Positions 45,838 to 57,985 are shown, counted from the stretch's first letter. The stretch: 64,000 nucleotides of DNA from Capsicum annuum (GCF_002878395.1 NC_061121.1:42042605-42106604), one strand, 5' to 3'. The notes: generated by a model not told the origin, from the sequence alone. Numbers and translations are program-made.

Positions 45838-46680
45838 TATAGTGCTGGCATAGATGAACGATTCTGAAACTGCGAATGATTTCCCCCTACAAACTTTGTC
45901 TGGCCTTACTTAAACTACCCGATTCTAGACTTCTTATTTCCCTCTCTCTCTTTTTCAACTTTTCTTTCTCAATCTGTTGAGCATGAATCATCAACCTAGA
46001 AAGATATATGTCCCCAATAATCATGACATTCCTACACTCCTTGACTACCAAAGTAGATACTCCAGTAACAAACTTACTGATACTCGCCCTACGGTTAGCT
46101 ATTCTATCAGAGGCATGCTTAGACAACTAGTAGAACTTAAGGAAGTACTCCTTCACTGTGATTGATCCATGCCCTAGGTTTATAAACTCCTCTAACTTAG
46201 CTTCTCTCATTTCACGTGAAAAGAACCTATCTAGAAATGCATCATAAAACACCTACCAGGTCATAGGAGTTGCATTCTCACCTCTACCATTCTTCTACAT
46301 ACCCACCCAATCATACACTACATCCTTCAATCTATAGGATTTCAACTCCACACTCTTCTTTTTAGAAACATGCATAATCTATGTGATTTTTTTCCTATTA
46401 TCTAAATAAAGTTTTAGGTCCTCACTTGCTTTTGACCCGAAGAACTCTGGCGGGTTCATTCTCATAAAGTGTCGAATTCTGGCTGTTGCTAAATCACTAT
46501 TCTAATAAAGTGGGACTGTCGCATGATGATTTCCTAGGACATTAGCAGTTACTGCTTAGGCTAATGCCTAAAAAGCAGCCCAAAGTTCAGCATAGGATAC
46601 ATTCTCATTCAGAGGATCAGCAGGCTGGGTGGCTAGTTATTATTTCTACGGGTGTTAGATTGATGAAGAGACATGTTCAA
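45838..46680 (-). pseudogene. gag of the minus-strand chromovirus, interrupted
   Basis: On the minus strand, fragments in order are SYAELWAAFQALAQAV-like near 46,590, RMNPPEFFGSKASEDLKLY near 46,430, FLDRFFSREMREAKLEEFIN near 46,200, and the open part 45,887-46,126 with ISKFVTGVSTLVVKECR and LSRLMIHAQQIEKEKLKK. These match the capsid at 38,172 domain for domain. Stops are present. The gene is cut at 45,838 by the plus-strand insertion; its tail lies below 35,006. A likely start is near 46,670. Confidence 0.8.
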
Positions 46681-46867
46681 CTATCACATAAGATCACGAG
46701 TTAAAAGAAGATAGAGATACTATAAGCATGATAGATCATAAAAGAAAGAGATAATTTCCTTAAAACATCCCGTAGCCTCTTCCTCATAAATGTGGGGTGC
46801 TTTACACCCATGATCAAGATTCTACATAATGCAGCTTGTTTGACTCCCTAGGAATCTTATAAAGTTA

Positions 46868-46882
46868 GGCTTTGATACCAAT
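46868..46882 (-). promoter_or_regulatory. Primer-binding site, initiator-Met tRNA type
   Basis: The minus strand reads ATTGGTATCAAAGCC just inside the LTR edge, one mismatch from TGGTATCAGAGCC. Confidence 0.75.
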
Positions 46883-46884
46883 TT

Positions 46885-49322
46885 TGTAACACATCGAAAA
46901 AGGGTCCCAATAAGTTACACGATGCTAGAGAATATGAGTAGCCTCAAGATAACCCTTTAAGCCTTCTACTAAATCCGATGCTCATAATAAAGTAAATGTA
47001 GATATATAGTCAAAGCGAAAATACAGAATATTGTATGAGCTAAGCTGAAACTGTCTGAATATAATATCTGAAAGTACAAAACTCAAGAATCTAGCCAATC
47101 AATACTAGAAATTTGAATCATATCTAGCAGTCTAACAAGCCTCTACTACTAATAACTAGAGAGCCACTAGGAAAAACCCCCAGCTGACTAGAACTGTCTA
47201 TGAATATTGAATTGTTTATACTAGTAAGCTGAAAAAAATTGAATAACTAGGTCCTCAAACTATGAGAATGCACTAATTGTCGGGATGCATATAAAGATGC
47301 TCGAAATCACTCATGCTGCTGGAACTGAGCACCTGAACCAACATTATGAGAAAATGTAGCACAAAGATGTATATGTGGACCAGTACTTCTAGATAGTACT
47401 AAGGATATAGGGTGAATGGACAAGTAAATCAATATATCAATATTATTATAAATTTGTAAAAGAAGGCATACTAAATGTACATGACTCACATAAGCTGGAA
47501 TATCTAAAAACTAAAAATCATAATCATGAATAGAAAAACATATAGCATAGATATAGTGAATCATAACATTTAGTTTCTAAAAGTTGTGGTTGTATTCAAT
47601 TTTTAAATCATGGTGTCTATGTACAGAAAGGACACACTTCTATATTTCAAATATGAAAGATGACATCTGTAACTAATGCCTCATATAAAGCAATAGCTTA
47701 ATAAAATTTGCAAGCCCTTACACTTAGTTTCTAAAAGCTTTTTTGTTACTCTTTACTCTTTTCTGTAAGCTGTAGAGAGGTTCTTCTAACTGACATAAAC
47801 CATATGAGCTAACATGGAGTCCAACGTCTAGTTTCCTTATGGTAAAACCTCATCTTTGGGAGAGGTGTCACACTCTTGCCAATGATTATAACCTAATCTA
47901 AGGGATCACATCATTAACTGTCATCCATATAAAAATGGAAATAATGGGATAATCTATAGCTATGTTAGATTATTGTTTTGGGGCATGTAAACATGCCCAA
48001 CTCTGTACTAATTAATACTCCCTTTAATCTATATGCTCATTCTGTTGGAAATCCACCTTAAAACTAGTATAAAGGTTTACAATGAAAAACAATTGCGTAT
48101 CTATTAATCTATTTTGTAATTGAAACTGTAAAGTGGATTCCATATCGAAGTAAAGATCTACACATCAAATCTTTATTCAAAATATGAATTTAACAAATCA
48201 TGGGATGCTTAAGAGCATAATATTCCTAAAATAACAACATTCAAACTAAGGTTAATAACCCATACATCAAGTTCATGTCAAATCATGATAAAGTTCATAC
48301 TTAGTAATGAAAGCATTAAAATTCAATTCTTAATCTTGAAATTTATATCATACGTATGAAAATATGAAAATAGCAATGCAATTCATCATCTAAATCACTT
48401 AAAACCTCATAATCTTCAAATAACAATATTTGGGTATGAACCCTAAATTGAAATTCATGGGTTATCATACAAAATCATGTAACTTTGTAATTAAAAACTG
48501 GTTTTGGGCATAAGGATGAAAGAATTATCCTTGCACATAACACAAATACCTTTAATAATGAAATTGATGAATAAGCTTGAACTTGAATTCCTATTTGTCC
48601 TTTTGAAGATGATTTCTTGAAGTTCTTGAATTGACAATCCTTAATTTTGGGTTATCTTGGAAAAAATAGAGGAATTTAGATTTCTTAGGGATGAAGGTTT
48701 GATGTTCTGTTATTCACCATTTGGGGGCTTGGGAAGAGACTAAATTTCCCTTTTATAATTTTACTCAAAACTAGAAAACCCCGATTTGGCATGCCACCAT
48801 GACGCATCGCTATAGCGATGTCTATCACGGTGGCTTACTGGAAAAGGGACAATTACCATTTTTTCCTCGGGCGTAATGCGATAAAATCATGTTGTGGTAC
48901 TGAAACAGAACGAGTGCCATTTTGTACTTCACCGTGATGTTGTGTCTGTCCAATTGGGAAATTTGGTGTGATACAAGTTAATTGTGGTGAGCTACTAAAA
49001 TGGAATGAATGGGAACTGGAGCTTCACCACGATGCGGGCTAATCATAGTCCTTCACTAGAATCGGACAATTGTGAATTTGTCCTTCCCCACGACGTGGTG
49101 CTTATTGCGGTAATCTACTATTTTTACTAAAATCTCCATAACTTCTCGACCGAGTATAGGATTGAGGCCAAATTGGTGTTTTTGGAAAGCTAATACAATT
49201 ATCTACACATTGGTTGGTCTAGGGTTGGAAAATTCTATACGCATTAAGAGTTATACACTTTTGAAGTAAATCCTTGATACACTAGGAACTAAATTGACCT
49301 AAGAAAAGTACGGAGTATTACA
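46885..49322 (-). repeat. 5' LTR of the minus-strand chromovirus
   Basis: About 2.44 kb, TGTAACACATC at 46,885 to CGGAGTATTACA at 49,322. It is related along its length to the LTRs at 26,675 and 50,107. U3 has a perfect 16-bp palindrome, CATCGCTATAGCGATG, at 48,805-48,820, flanked by CCACCATGA/TCACGGTGG arms. Confidence 0.8.
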
Positions 49323-50106
49323 ATCAATAACGCCTTTCTTACATTAAGAAACAACAATTCACCTTATCTAGTAACTCCCTCCCCACCTTCAACCAAGGAA
49401 CCTATACCATATTATTACTCCTAAGCAGGCACACAATGTCATATCACCTTAACGCAAACTCGATAACATGCATAAGTTCATCTATATACTTTCTATCAAT
49501 CATTATCACCACCTTTCATGTCACTACACTTTGATACCCATACGTCCAACTATTTGAAGGTTCTACTACTTATGAATCATAACACTTAAGGTTGCAATAT
49601 CACTCGAATGCAATCTATATTTAACAATCTAGGTTCACACTATCTCCTCTATGAGCACTATCTATATTGAAGGGTTAACAAGGAATCTGAATATATATCT
49701 TATTCTGTCCTAACTGTTCAACTCATATGGATGAGAACAACACTTTTGATGTGAGGAAATTATATCACACTAGCGATCTCCTCTCAAGTTCCTTGTATGA
49801 CTTTTGAAGTTACTGATAGTAAATCTAAGAGCATTATCTTGGGAGGAATTGTAACTTACTAATCATGTTATCTCAAGAATATAACATAGATGGAGATTTT
49901 CGGAGTAACACACGAATCGGCAAAAGTTTCTGAGAAAAGAACTTTACTGTAGGACCTAGAGTATGAAGGAAAGGAGATATTTCTTAAATGCCCGATAGCC
50001 TCTAGAAGAGAAGTACAAATATCTATGTACCATTTTGTAAGACTCTACTAGACACGACTTCACAGAAACCCTAGGACACTTGAACTCTGTGCTCTGATAC
50101 TAAGTT
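49323..50106 (-). repeat. Internal region of the outer non-coding element, primer-proximal part
   Basis: About 0.78 kb between the primer site and the nested insertion. Non-coding. Its end next to the primer site (GACTCTACTAGA..., near 50,041) resembles 7360-7415 of the left non-coding element. Together with 29,069-31,654, it gives about the full 3.3 kb expected of that internal region. Confidence 0.65.
50091..50104 (-). promoter_or_regulatory. Primer-binding site, initiator-Met tRNA type
   Basis: The minus strand reads CTTAGTATCAGAGC, one mismatch from the family site, two bases inside the LTR. Confidence 0.8.
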
Positions 50107-52550
50107 TGTAATGCCCCAAGACTACCCCCTGGACGTCACTTGGTGCTTAAGACCATAAGTAATCCCAAGCTAACCCATGAGCTGGCATACCATTTAGAAA
50201 CTGATTTAAATATGTGTAAATTAACTATGTCTACTATGCGATAACATATTCATGATGAAATTTGGGGAAATACAATACTTATACTATTTCACATTTTGAT
50301 AAAAATGAAGAGCGAAACTAAAATTACAAAACTGACTCTTACTGACATTTGTAAAGCCTCTGCTATACTAACTATAGATAGATAAGATGCGACTTCAACT
50401 ACTACTAATCAATACATATGGATATGAAAATGAAGTATATAAATAACATCTAACTGAAGTCCCTGAAGTAGGAGGACTTATCATCTGCTGGTTGGAATCT
50501 TTAACTATTTAATCATGATATATGGACTAAAATCGAGATAGTACGTACATTATTAAATAATGTAGCACATAGACGTATATGCGGATAAGTAATTTCTGAA
50601 TATCTTGAGCATGTGGGAGTGAATGTTTAAGTAAAAACTGTAACTAATTTTCCATATAACTTGTAAAGAATGCATGATAAGTGTAAATAACTCATACTAG
50701 CTTGAATAATTGAAAGATGAAAATCATAAATCTTGAAAAATAAGCATACTGTATAAATCTTGTGAGCTATAATACTTAGTTCTAAAAGATGTACTTTTAC
50801 TCTTTTTGATAATGAACTAAGTAGGACTGAAGTTAAATCCGTTTTCAAATCTTGTTGGATTTGTGTAAAAAGACTCACCTTTATCATATGAAAATTGATA
50901 ACTGATGCATCATGTAAGACAATATCTGAATAAAATTTGTGAGCATTTACATTTAGTTTCTAAAAGTTTTTTCTGTTATTATTTTTTAAGGGTTACTCTT
51001 TCGTATAGGGATGTTCTTCTAACTAACATAAACTATGTGAGCTATTATGGATTCCTATGTCTAGTTTCCTTAAGGGAAAAACATCAAGTTGGGAAGAGGT
51101 GTCATACTCTTACTAGGGAGTATAACCTAAGCTAAGTGATCACAATCTATATTTGTATCCATATACAAATGGAACATAATCTGAATTTGTACCTATGTTG
51201 GCTTGTAGTTCTGGGGAAGTAAGGTGTGCTAAACCCACACTTCCCGTTCAGTCCTAAATACTACTCAATTTTATTTTTAAGCTTATTCTGTAGGAAATCA
51301 ACCTTTGAAACTAGCATAAGGATATAAAATGAAAACCAGTTATGCATCTATTTACTGTAAAATGTAATAAAACTGTAATAAAACTATAATATGGATTCCA
51401 TATCTAAGTTGAGGATCAAAAGATCAAATCTTTTCTCAAAATCTGAATATGAACTAATCTTAGGTGCTTAAAAGTATTATCTTCTTGGAAAATCAATACT
51501 CAAACTAGGGCTTAACAACCCATGCTTTAAAATCATGTAAAATTATCACCAAGTCATGCTCAATAATCAAAATCTTAAAACTCTACAAGAATTTTAGTCA
51601 AAATAGTGAACAATTCAATTCTCAATATATATATATAATCATATCCCACGCATAAACATAAAAAATAGAGATGAAATTCAATATTTAAATCACTTGTAAC
51701 ATCATAATCTTCAAATAATGATAATTGGGTATGAACCCTAAACTGCAAATCATATAATTTCATGTAAATTCAACTTTAAAACTAGTTTTGGGCACAAGGA
51801 CGAAAAGAGTATCCTTGTTCATAACCTTACAAACATTAATGGATTAAATTGATGAAGACACTTGAGTTTGAATTCCTATTGGTGTTCTTGAAGATTTTTT
51901 ATTGAATTTCTTGAATTGGAAAACTCAAATTCTTGGTTATATTGAAAGAGAAACGGTGGAATTTAGGGTTTCTTGAAGCATTAGGGTTTTCATAGAGAGA
52001 ATTTGATGAATAATGAGTATATTTTGCTCAAAATACCCTTAATCTCCTATTTTCATGATTTGGGGACTTGGTAAAAAACTAAACTACCCTTGTGAATTTA
52101 AAACTCAGAACTGGAGCATCATTTAAGGCGTCAACATGATGCTGTGAATGGGTTAGCGCGATTCCCACCGCAACGCGGTGGAATTGCAATGGTTCACTGG
52201 AATGGGACCACTACTGATTTGGGCATTACCATGATGCGCCAAGGGTGCCACCGCTATTCCCAATTTAATGTACAATAATTGCGGTGATCTGCTATTTTGG
52301 AAATCCAAACGTGATCTAAACCTCGTCCAAAAAATCTTAAACTTACCCGAAACATACTCGTTACACCCCTGAACATGAACTAAATCAAAAACTATCATAT
52401 TGATATCTGGAAGGTCAACTTAAAATTCATTGAAGTTAGAAGGTCTTAAAAATGCCTAAGGTCTCAACACATACCTAAATTTTCAAGCTTTTAGCCTTTT
52501 ATGCAAGCACTAGGAGCTGAACTGAACTAAGAAAAGCATGGGGTATTACA
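50107..52550 (-). repeat. 5' LTR of the outer non-coding element
   Basis: About 2.44 kb, TGTAATGCCCC at 50,107 to GGGGTATTACA at 52,550, followed by the target duplication GGATT. It contains the short perfect hairpin CCACCGC-AAC-GCGGTGG at 52,165-52,181. Open frames within it (50,627-50,887, 50,905-51,135, 52,153-52,398) have no counterpart protein. Confidence 0.85.
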
Positions 52551-52740
52551 GGATTATGGTCCTTAAAATTAGATTTGGTTTTCTAACTTCATTTCATTAT
52601 TCATCAAACTCTTTCATGCTATATATTCTTTTGTGCAATTATGTTTATGACTATGCTTCTGATATAATGTTAAGAAATCATCTCAGGCCTTCATTGGTTT
52701 GGGAAGATCGTCATGGTTGGGTCCATGATTTGGGTCATGA
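52551..52740 (+). repeat. LTR-like remnant, right part
   Basis: This continues the sequence interrupted at 26,674, joined through GGATT. It ends with GGTTGGGTCCATGATTTGGG and TCATGA, close to the ...GGGTCGTGACA end of Solanaceae gypsy LTRs. No primer site follows; a minus-strand pol fragment begins within 30 bases, so the boundary is a rearrangement. Confidence 0.4.
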
Positions 52741-52764
52741 AAATATCCACAATAGGAACCATTA

Positions 52765-53990
52765 GTGAATGATCTCCAATATATCTCTTAAGAATAGGCA
52801 ACATGAAATACTAGATGGACAAAAGCCAAGTCGCAGGCAAATCTAACTCATGGGAAACATTATCAATCCGCTTTATAATTTTATAAGGCCATATATAATG
52901 AGTACTAAGATTTTGTTTCATCCAAAATCTCATGAACCTTTTCATAGGGAAAACATTCATAAATACCTACTCATCAACCTCAAATTCTAACCCCCTTCAT
53001 CTTATATCAGCATAGGACTTTTGACAACTTTAGGCGATCTTAAGTTTTTCTCTTGTAATCTTCACATTTTCCATCACTTGGTGAAAAAGATCATGTCCAA
53101 ATAGTTATGCTTCAACTAACCCATACCAACCAGTCAGTGATCTACACCTTCCACCATAAAGAACATTAAAAGGATGTATTTGTATTCTAGAATGACAACT
53201 GTTGTCATAGGAGAATTCTATATGTGGCAAATGATCCACCCAACTTCCTTTAAAGTCAATCATACAATCCTTAGTATGTCTTCTAAAGTATAAATGGTAC
53301 ATTCTACTTGGCCATCCGTTCAAGAGTGGTAAGTGGTCCTAAGGTTCACCTGGGTACCCAAACCTCTTTAAAAAGATCACTAAAATTAAGAAAAAAACTA
53401 TGTACCTCAATTGGATATGATGGACATCAAGGCCCCATGCAATTAAACTATCTCAAGAATGTATAGTTTTGCATCATCCTCCAATTATTAATTAGTCCTC
53501 ACAAGTAGAAAGTGAGAGGACTTTTTCATACTATCAACAATGACCAAAGTGTAATCGTACTAATTTTAGGACTATGGAAGACCGATAATAAAACCTGTAT
53601 TGATCATCTCCCCTTTCCATTTAGATAAATCCATGTCTTGCTGGGTACCACCCATCCTCAAGTGTTCAACTTTAACTTGCTGACAATTTAAACACTTTTT
53701 AATAAAATTAGTAATGTTTCTCTTCATGTTATTCCACTAATGTATCTCTTTTAGATCATGATACATTTTAGTAGAACTGGGACAAACTACATACCTGGAA
53801 ACATGAGCTTTAGTAAAAATTATTTCTTGCAACCCATACATATTTCAAACACCTAACCCTCCTTGATAACTCAATATACCATCTCCCCAGATTACAAATG
53901 ACATAACCTTTTGCTGGACAACATCCCTTTTTATTTGCATCAATATGGCGTTATTAGGTTGTTTCTCCTTAACTTCAGCACATAGAGAAG
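52765..53990 (-). pseudogene. Integrase, decayed fragment
   Basis: The C-terminal module appears near 52,830-52,950 as IWPYKIIKRIDNVSHELDLP, a GPY/F relative. The core part 53,105-53,323 reads MIDFKGSWVDHLPHIEFSYD and ALYGGRC-like VLYGGRCRSLTGW. Further upstream (53,290-53,640), TDGQVECTIYTLEDIL, with the catalytic Glu, and SIISN, where relatives have Asp in SDRG, are visible between stops. The zinc domain lies around 53,690-53,860. No chromodomain is visible below 52,765. Confidence 0.7.
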
Positions 53991-54084
53991 ATTTTGACAC
54001 TTCTTTAACAATTTATCGCCCATCCATAAAATCTAGGAGTTGGAGTCTAAAATTTTCAAGGCGGCTAACATCTTTAATTAGATT

Positions 54085-54590
54085 CTATTTTTCCTCATCG
54101 ACATGAGAAATACTACCCATACATAACCTTCTAAGAGAATCAACAACCATATTAGCTTTACCTAGGAGATAGTGCAGTTTCATATTGTAATCCTTCAATA
54201 GCTCGAGCCAATGCCTTGGCCTGAGATTTACGGCTTTCTTAGTGAATACATATTTTAAGATCTTATGATTAGTGAAAATACCATCATGCACTCAATGCAG
54301 ATAATGACAACAAATCATAAGTGCAAAAACTATAATCGCCAATTCTAGATTATGGGTAGGGTAGTTCTTTTGTGAACCTTAAGTTGTCTGGATGCATAAG
54401 CTACCACCTTATCGTGGTGCATAAGTACAAAACCAAGTCTCACTTGAGACATATCACAAAATACAAAAAATTACTTTGTGCCCTTGAGAAGGGTAAACAA
54501 TGGCGCAATAGTCAACTTGTCTTTTAACCGTTTAAAATTTTTTCCAAAAGCCTCAGACCATAAGAACTTCACTTTCTTCTAAGTTTACCT
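54085..54590 (-). pseudogene. RNase H, decayed fragment
   Basis: The open part 54,085-54,291 runs from IFTNHKILKYVFTKKAVNLR, where Asp of FTDHKS is Asn, through LGKANMVVDSLRRLCMGSIS, where the final Asp of VADALSR is retained. Decayed earlier parts extend to about 54,580. It follows RT in the usual order on the minus strand. Confidence 0.7.
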
Positions 54591-55570
54591 GGTAAATGGA
54601 GTATCTATAGGTGAAAAACTCTCCACAAATCTTATGTAGTATCTCGCTAAGCCTAGGAAGCTCCTAATGTCGGTTGGAGTAATGAGTGTAGGCAATTTCT
54701 TCACTACCTAATTCTTTTGAGAGTCAACCTTAATCCCCTCACTAGAAATAATATGCCCCAAAAAAGTTATTATGCTAATCCATAAGTCATAGTTTGATAA
54801 TTTAGCATAAGACTCTTGATCCTTAAGGGTTTGAAGTATAATTTGGAGGTGATTTGCATGATCCTCCTAATTTTTAGAGTAAATCAGAATGTCATTAATA
54901 AATATTATGATGAATAAGTTCAAAAAAATGCCTGAATACCTTATTAATGAGTTCCATGAAAACTACAGGTGCATTAGTCACTTCAAAGGACATGACTAGA
55001 AATTCATAATATCTAAATCAGGTTTGAAAAGTAGTGTTTAGGATTTTGGCCTCCCTGACCTTTAACTAGTAGTAGCCGAAATGAAGGTCTATATTAGAGA
55101 AACACCTAGCACCTTCAAGATGTCAAAAAAGGTAATCAATTCTTGAGAGAGGGTACTTATTCTTAACGGTGACCTTATTTAGCTGGCAGTAATATATATA
55201 CATTCGGAGAGAACTATCTTTCTTAAGCAGAAAGAGTATGGGAGTACACCTGAGGACGAATAAAGCCCTTATAAAGAAGGCCCTTTAACTTCTTTTTTAA
55301 TTTATTTAACTTTATAGGTGCCATTCTATATAGTGGAATGGAAATAGGCTGAGCGTCTGTCAATAGGTCAATAACTTAGTCTATATCCCTATTTAGGGGA
55401 ATCCTAGACAGATCATCAGTAAGACATTAGAAAAGTCATTAACTACTGGTATTGATAGAAAAAAAAAGAACTCTCAATGCTAGAATCCTTGGCCAAACTA
55501 GTTGGTACAAACAACCCATAGATATCACCTAACGGTCCATAAGATAAGATATGAACCATTCAATAAGTGC
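54591..55570 (-). pseudogene. Reverse transcriptase, decayed fragment
   Basis: Many short frames match gypsy RT in order. From the high end these are a lead-in near 55,430-55,520, the fingers, and VTNAPVVFMELINKVF near 54,945-54,985. The catalytic motif reads FIND at 54,891-54,902, so the first catalytic Asp is Asn, a G-to-A change. The sequence stops looking like pol near 55,570-55,620. No gag, primer site or LTR of its own is visible to the right. Confidence 0.7.
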
Positions 55571-55651
55571 TAAAAATCTTCCTTTCTAATTGGATCACAT
55601 GACTCATCACAACAATTTAAGGTAAATAACTAATCAAAATATTATCATTCC

Positions 55652-56166
55652 CTTTTGGCATAGATTTTGGAGTTGAAATTTATAACTCAAAAATTAAAAT
55701 TTTTAAAGTGTTGATGTTTGAAATATTGAAGTTGTGTTTGAACATGCATTTCACTCGAAACAAAATTGAAGTTTTGTGCTTCTCCATTTCAAAATACTTG
55801 TCAAAATTTTCCTTTTGAAAGAAATGATATGAACTTTGACCAATATTTTAAGATATAATTCTTATTTAAAATTTTTGAATACCAAAATTTATATTTTAAA
55901 TCTAATCAAATTTATCTTTAATATTTTTTAAATCAACACTCAAAAAGTGAATCATGACAACTATTTTGGAACGCAGGAAGAGAATAAGTGGAAGTCTCAA
56001 AAACCCAAAATGTGATTCAGGGTCATTTTTTTGAAAATTTGAAAATATTTTTATATTATATTTTTAAAACCTAATTAATCAAATATCACGGTTAAATAAA
56101 TATTCAAAAATAGATCTTCACAACCTAATTTCAAAATCTATGTTGAAATGCAAGCTAAACACTAAG
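55652..56166. mobile_element. MITE-like AT-rich repeat with inverted ends
   Basis: The ends carry inverted words: CATAGATTTTGGA at 55,659-55,671 and its near-complement TTCAAAATCTATG at 56,130-56,142. Sequences opening with TTTGGCATAGATTTT-like words are common short non-autonomous DNA elements in Solanaceae, by memory. There is no coding potential and it is very AT-rich. Exact ends and target duplication were not identified. Confidence 0.4.
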
Positions 56167-56556
56167 GCCAAAAAAAAACACAAAAGATTCTTAAAAACAG
56201 CTACTACATGAAACTAAAAAAAAGCCTTTACATTTTCCAATGCCAATAAAACCAAAAACAATGATCTTAGCCGTGTAGCTTTCCAAAAAAAGATGTATAT
56301 TGTAATTTTTCTTTGATGAATGGGTTCGTTTTATTGTTTTCGTCTTTTGGGGTTCTCTAATTTGTTTATTATATGCAGAAATATTGGTAAAAACAACGAT
56401 GCTATATGGAAAAAGTAATCATGAGGAAGAAGAAGAGGAAGCGTATGATGGTTCTAATAGAGATGTTACACCTTCTAGTAACAGTACCAAAGGTTTATGA
56501 ATATTTTTGAGGTTATTCTTTGTGTAGTTCTTTTTTTTTTTTTTTTTGGTTTTGGT

Positions 56557-57117
56557 AATCGTGGTGTCTTAGCCAAGCTTCATGCACCTTGACTAATTTA
56601 ATGGATACCTGCCATGGCCACTAGGAAAGAATCTCCTAATGTTTATTAGGTGTGTAGTGTGTTTGTTTTGTTAATCGTGGTGTCTGAACTAGCTTTCATG
56701 CATCTCGGCTAATTTCACGGGACACCTACCATAGCTACCAAGAAAGAATCACATAATATTTTTCAGTTGTGAAGTATTTTTCTGATAATCATGTTGTTCA
56801 AACCAACTTTCATGCATCTCGACTAATTTCACGGGATACATGCCACGACCACCAGTGTTTATTAGTTGTGTAGTTTTTCTTTTTGTTTTATTTTTATAAT
56901 CATGGTGTCTGGGCCAACTTTATGAATCTCAACTAATTTCACGAGATACCTTCCATGACCACTAGGGAAGAATCACCTAGTGTTTATTCGTTGTGTATTT
57001 TTTTTAGTTTTGATAATTGTGGTGTTCGGGCCAGCTTTTATGCACATTGACTAATTTCATGGTATATTTGCCACAGCCACCAGGTAGAATCACCTAGTGT
57101 TTATTAGTTGGATTGTC
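56557..57117. repeat. Minisatellite, five units of about 111-116 bp
   Basis: Units begin near 56,557, 56,673, 56,787, 56,898 and 57,014 with AATCGTGGTGTC-like words and share CTAATTTCACGGGATACCTG and AATCACCTAGTGTTTATTAG. They differ by many substitutions, so the array is old. It lies in the intron of the bHLH fragment. Confidence 0.8.
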
Positions 57118-57490
57118 TTATGGTAGCATTTTACTGCAAGAAAGCATTTTTTTTAGGTGTATTATGAAGTTTGAACAACAATTCTGAAAATTTTGATGTC
57201 AGTGTTAGTTCTATGGTTGAATTTTGTTCTAGAAAGTGTTTCTTTAGGTGGATTTTATTTTGTGAATTGAAATTTTTAATATTTTGATGGTAGTGTTTGT
57301 GTAGTTTTATGGTAGAATTTCGTGCAACAAAGCCTTTCTTTTAGGAGGATTTTAATGTATGAATAGAAATTCTGAAAATTTTGATGGTAGTGTTTGTGTA
57401 GATTTATGGTAGTAATTTACTGCAAGAAACACTCTTTTAGGTGGATTTTGATGTGTGAATAGAAATTCTGAGAATTTTGATTTTGAAGGT
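57118..57490. repeat. Minisatellite, four units of about 95 bp
   Basis: Units start near 57,118, 57,211, 57,307 and 57,404 and share TTTATGGTAG, TTTTAGGTGGATTTT and GAAATTCTGAAAATTTTGAT. It directly adjoins the 111-116 bp minisatellite but has an unrelated unit. Confidence 0.8.
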
Positions 57491-57571
57491 TAGTAGATTG
57501 TCCAGTGAATTTCTTTCTGGGTCCCGGACTAATAGTATTAGTATTAGTCTTGTATTTTCATTTTGTTGGAG

Positions 57572-57761
57572 AACCTTGGACTAGCTGATGAGGTTGTTGC
57601 CACATGACCACAAGGTCTTGGGTTCATGCCAAGGAAACAACCTCTTGCAGAAATGTAAGATAAGACTGTGTAAAATAGACCCTTGTGGTTCGGTCATTCT
57701 CTGTAACTTTCTCATAGCAGGAGCTTTGATGCACCGGGCTGTGTTTTTTTTTTTTTTTTTT
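57572..57761 (+). mobile_element. tRNA-derived SINE (SolS/TS type)
   Basis: It has Pol III promoter boxes: A-like TAGCTGATGAGG at 57,582-57,593 and B-like GGTTCATGCC at 57,621-57,630 (consensus GGTTCGANNCC). The body CCTCTTGCAGAAATG, ATAGACCCTTGTGGTTCGG and GCACCGGGCTG matches the Solanaceae SINE as I remember it. It ends in a run of about 19 T. Confidence 0.75.
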
Positions 57762-57867
57762 CATTTTTATAGATTTTGGTGTCCTTTTGTTGTTCCATTA
57801 GCCTTGATTATTGTATTTTTCTTTTTGTTGTTCCTGCTTGTTTTTACTGTTGGTATTTTCATGTGTT

Positions 57868-57985
57868 TGAGTTGAGGGACTACTGGGAACACACTCTCTG
57901 ACTTCTCGAGGTAGGGGTAAGGTTTGTGCACACACTATCCTACTCAGTCCCCCACCTCTAGGATTACATTGAGTTTGTTGTTGCT
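57868..57985 (+). mobile_element. SINE 3' fragment
   Basis: GAGGTAGGGGTAAGGTTTGT, then CACACACTATCCTACTCAG and GGATTACATTGAG, ending in TTGTTGTTG, is the 3' part of the common Solanaceae SINE with its TTG-repeat tail. The tRNA-like head with A and B boxes is missing. Confidence 0.75.

Larger units (their letters stand above)
31655..49322 (-). mobile_element. Minus-strand chromovirus inside the outer element
   Basis: The 5' LTR (46,885-49,322), primer site, gag, protease, RT and RNase H follow in minus order, but the body is itself split at 35,011/45,833 by a plus-strand element. After RNase H, only the first codons of integrase remain, and these are fused to a fragment of the 3' LTR. Both ends of that LTR are missing, so no target duplication can be tested; the right flank is ATCAA. 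Its LTR is recognisably related to those of the non-coding outer element, so this coding type is a plausible helper for it. Confidence 0.75.
26675..52550 (-). mobile_element. Outer non-coding LTR element of a three-level nest
   Basis: LTRs at 26,675-29,068 and 50,107-52,550 are of one type and orientation. The 5 bases before the first (26,670-26,674) and after the second (52,551-52,555) are both GGATT, a perfect target duplication, so these two LTRs belong to one insertion although they lie 21 kb apart. The original internal region is what remains at 29,069 to about 31,654 and 49,323-50,106, about 3.4 kb in total. It is non-coding and related to 4184-7431. The rest of the span is later insertions. 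Confidence 0.85.
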
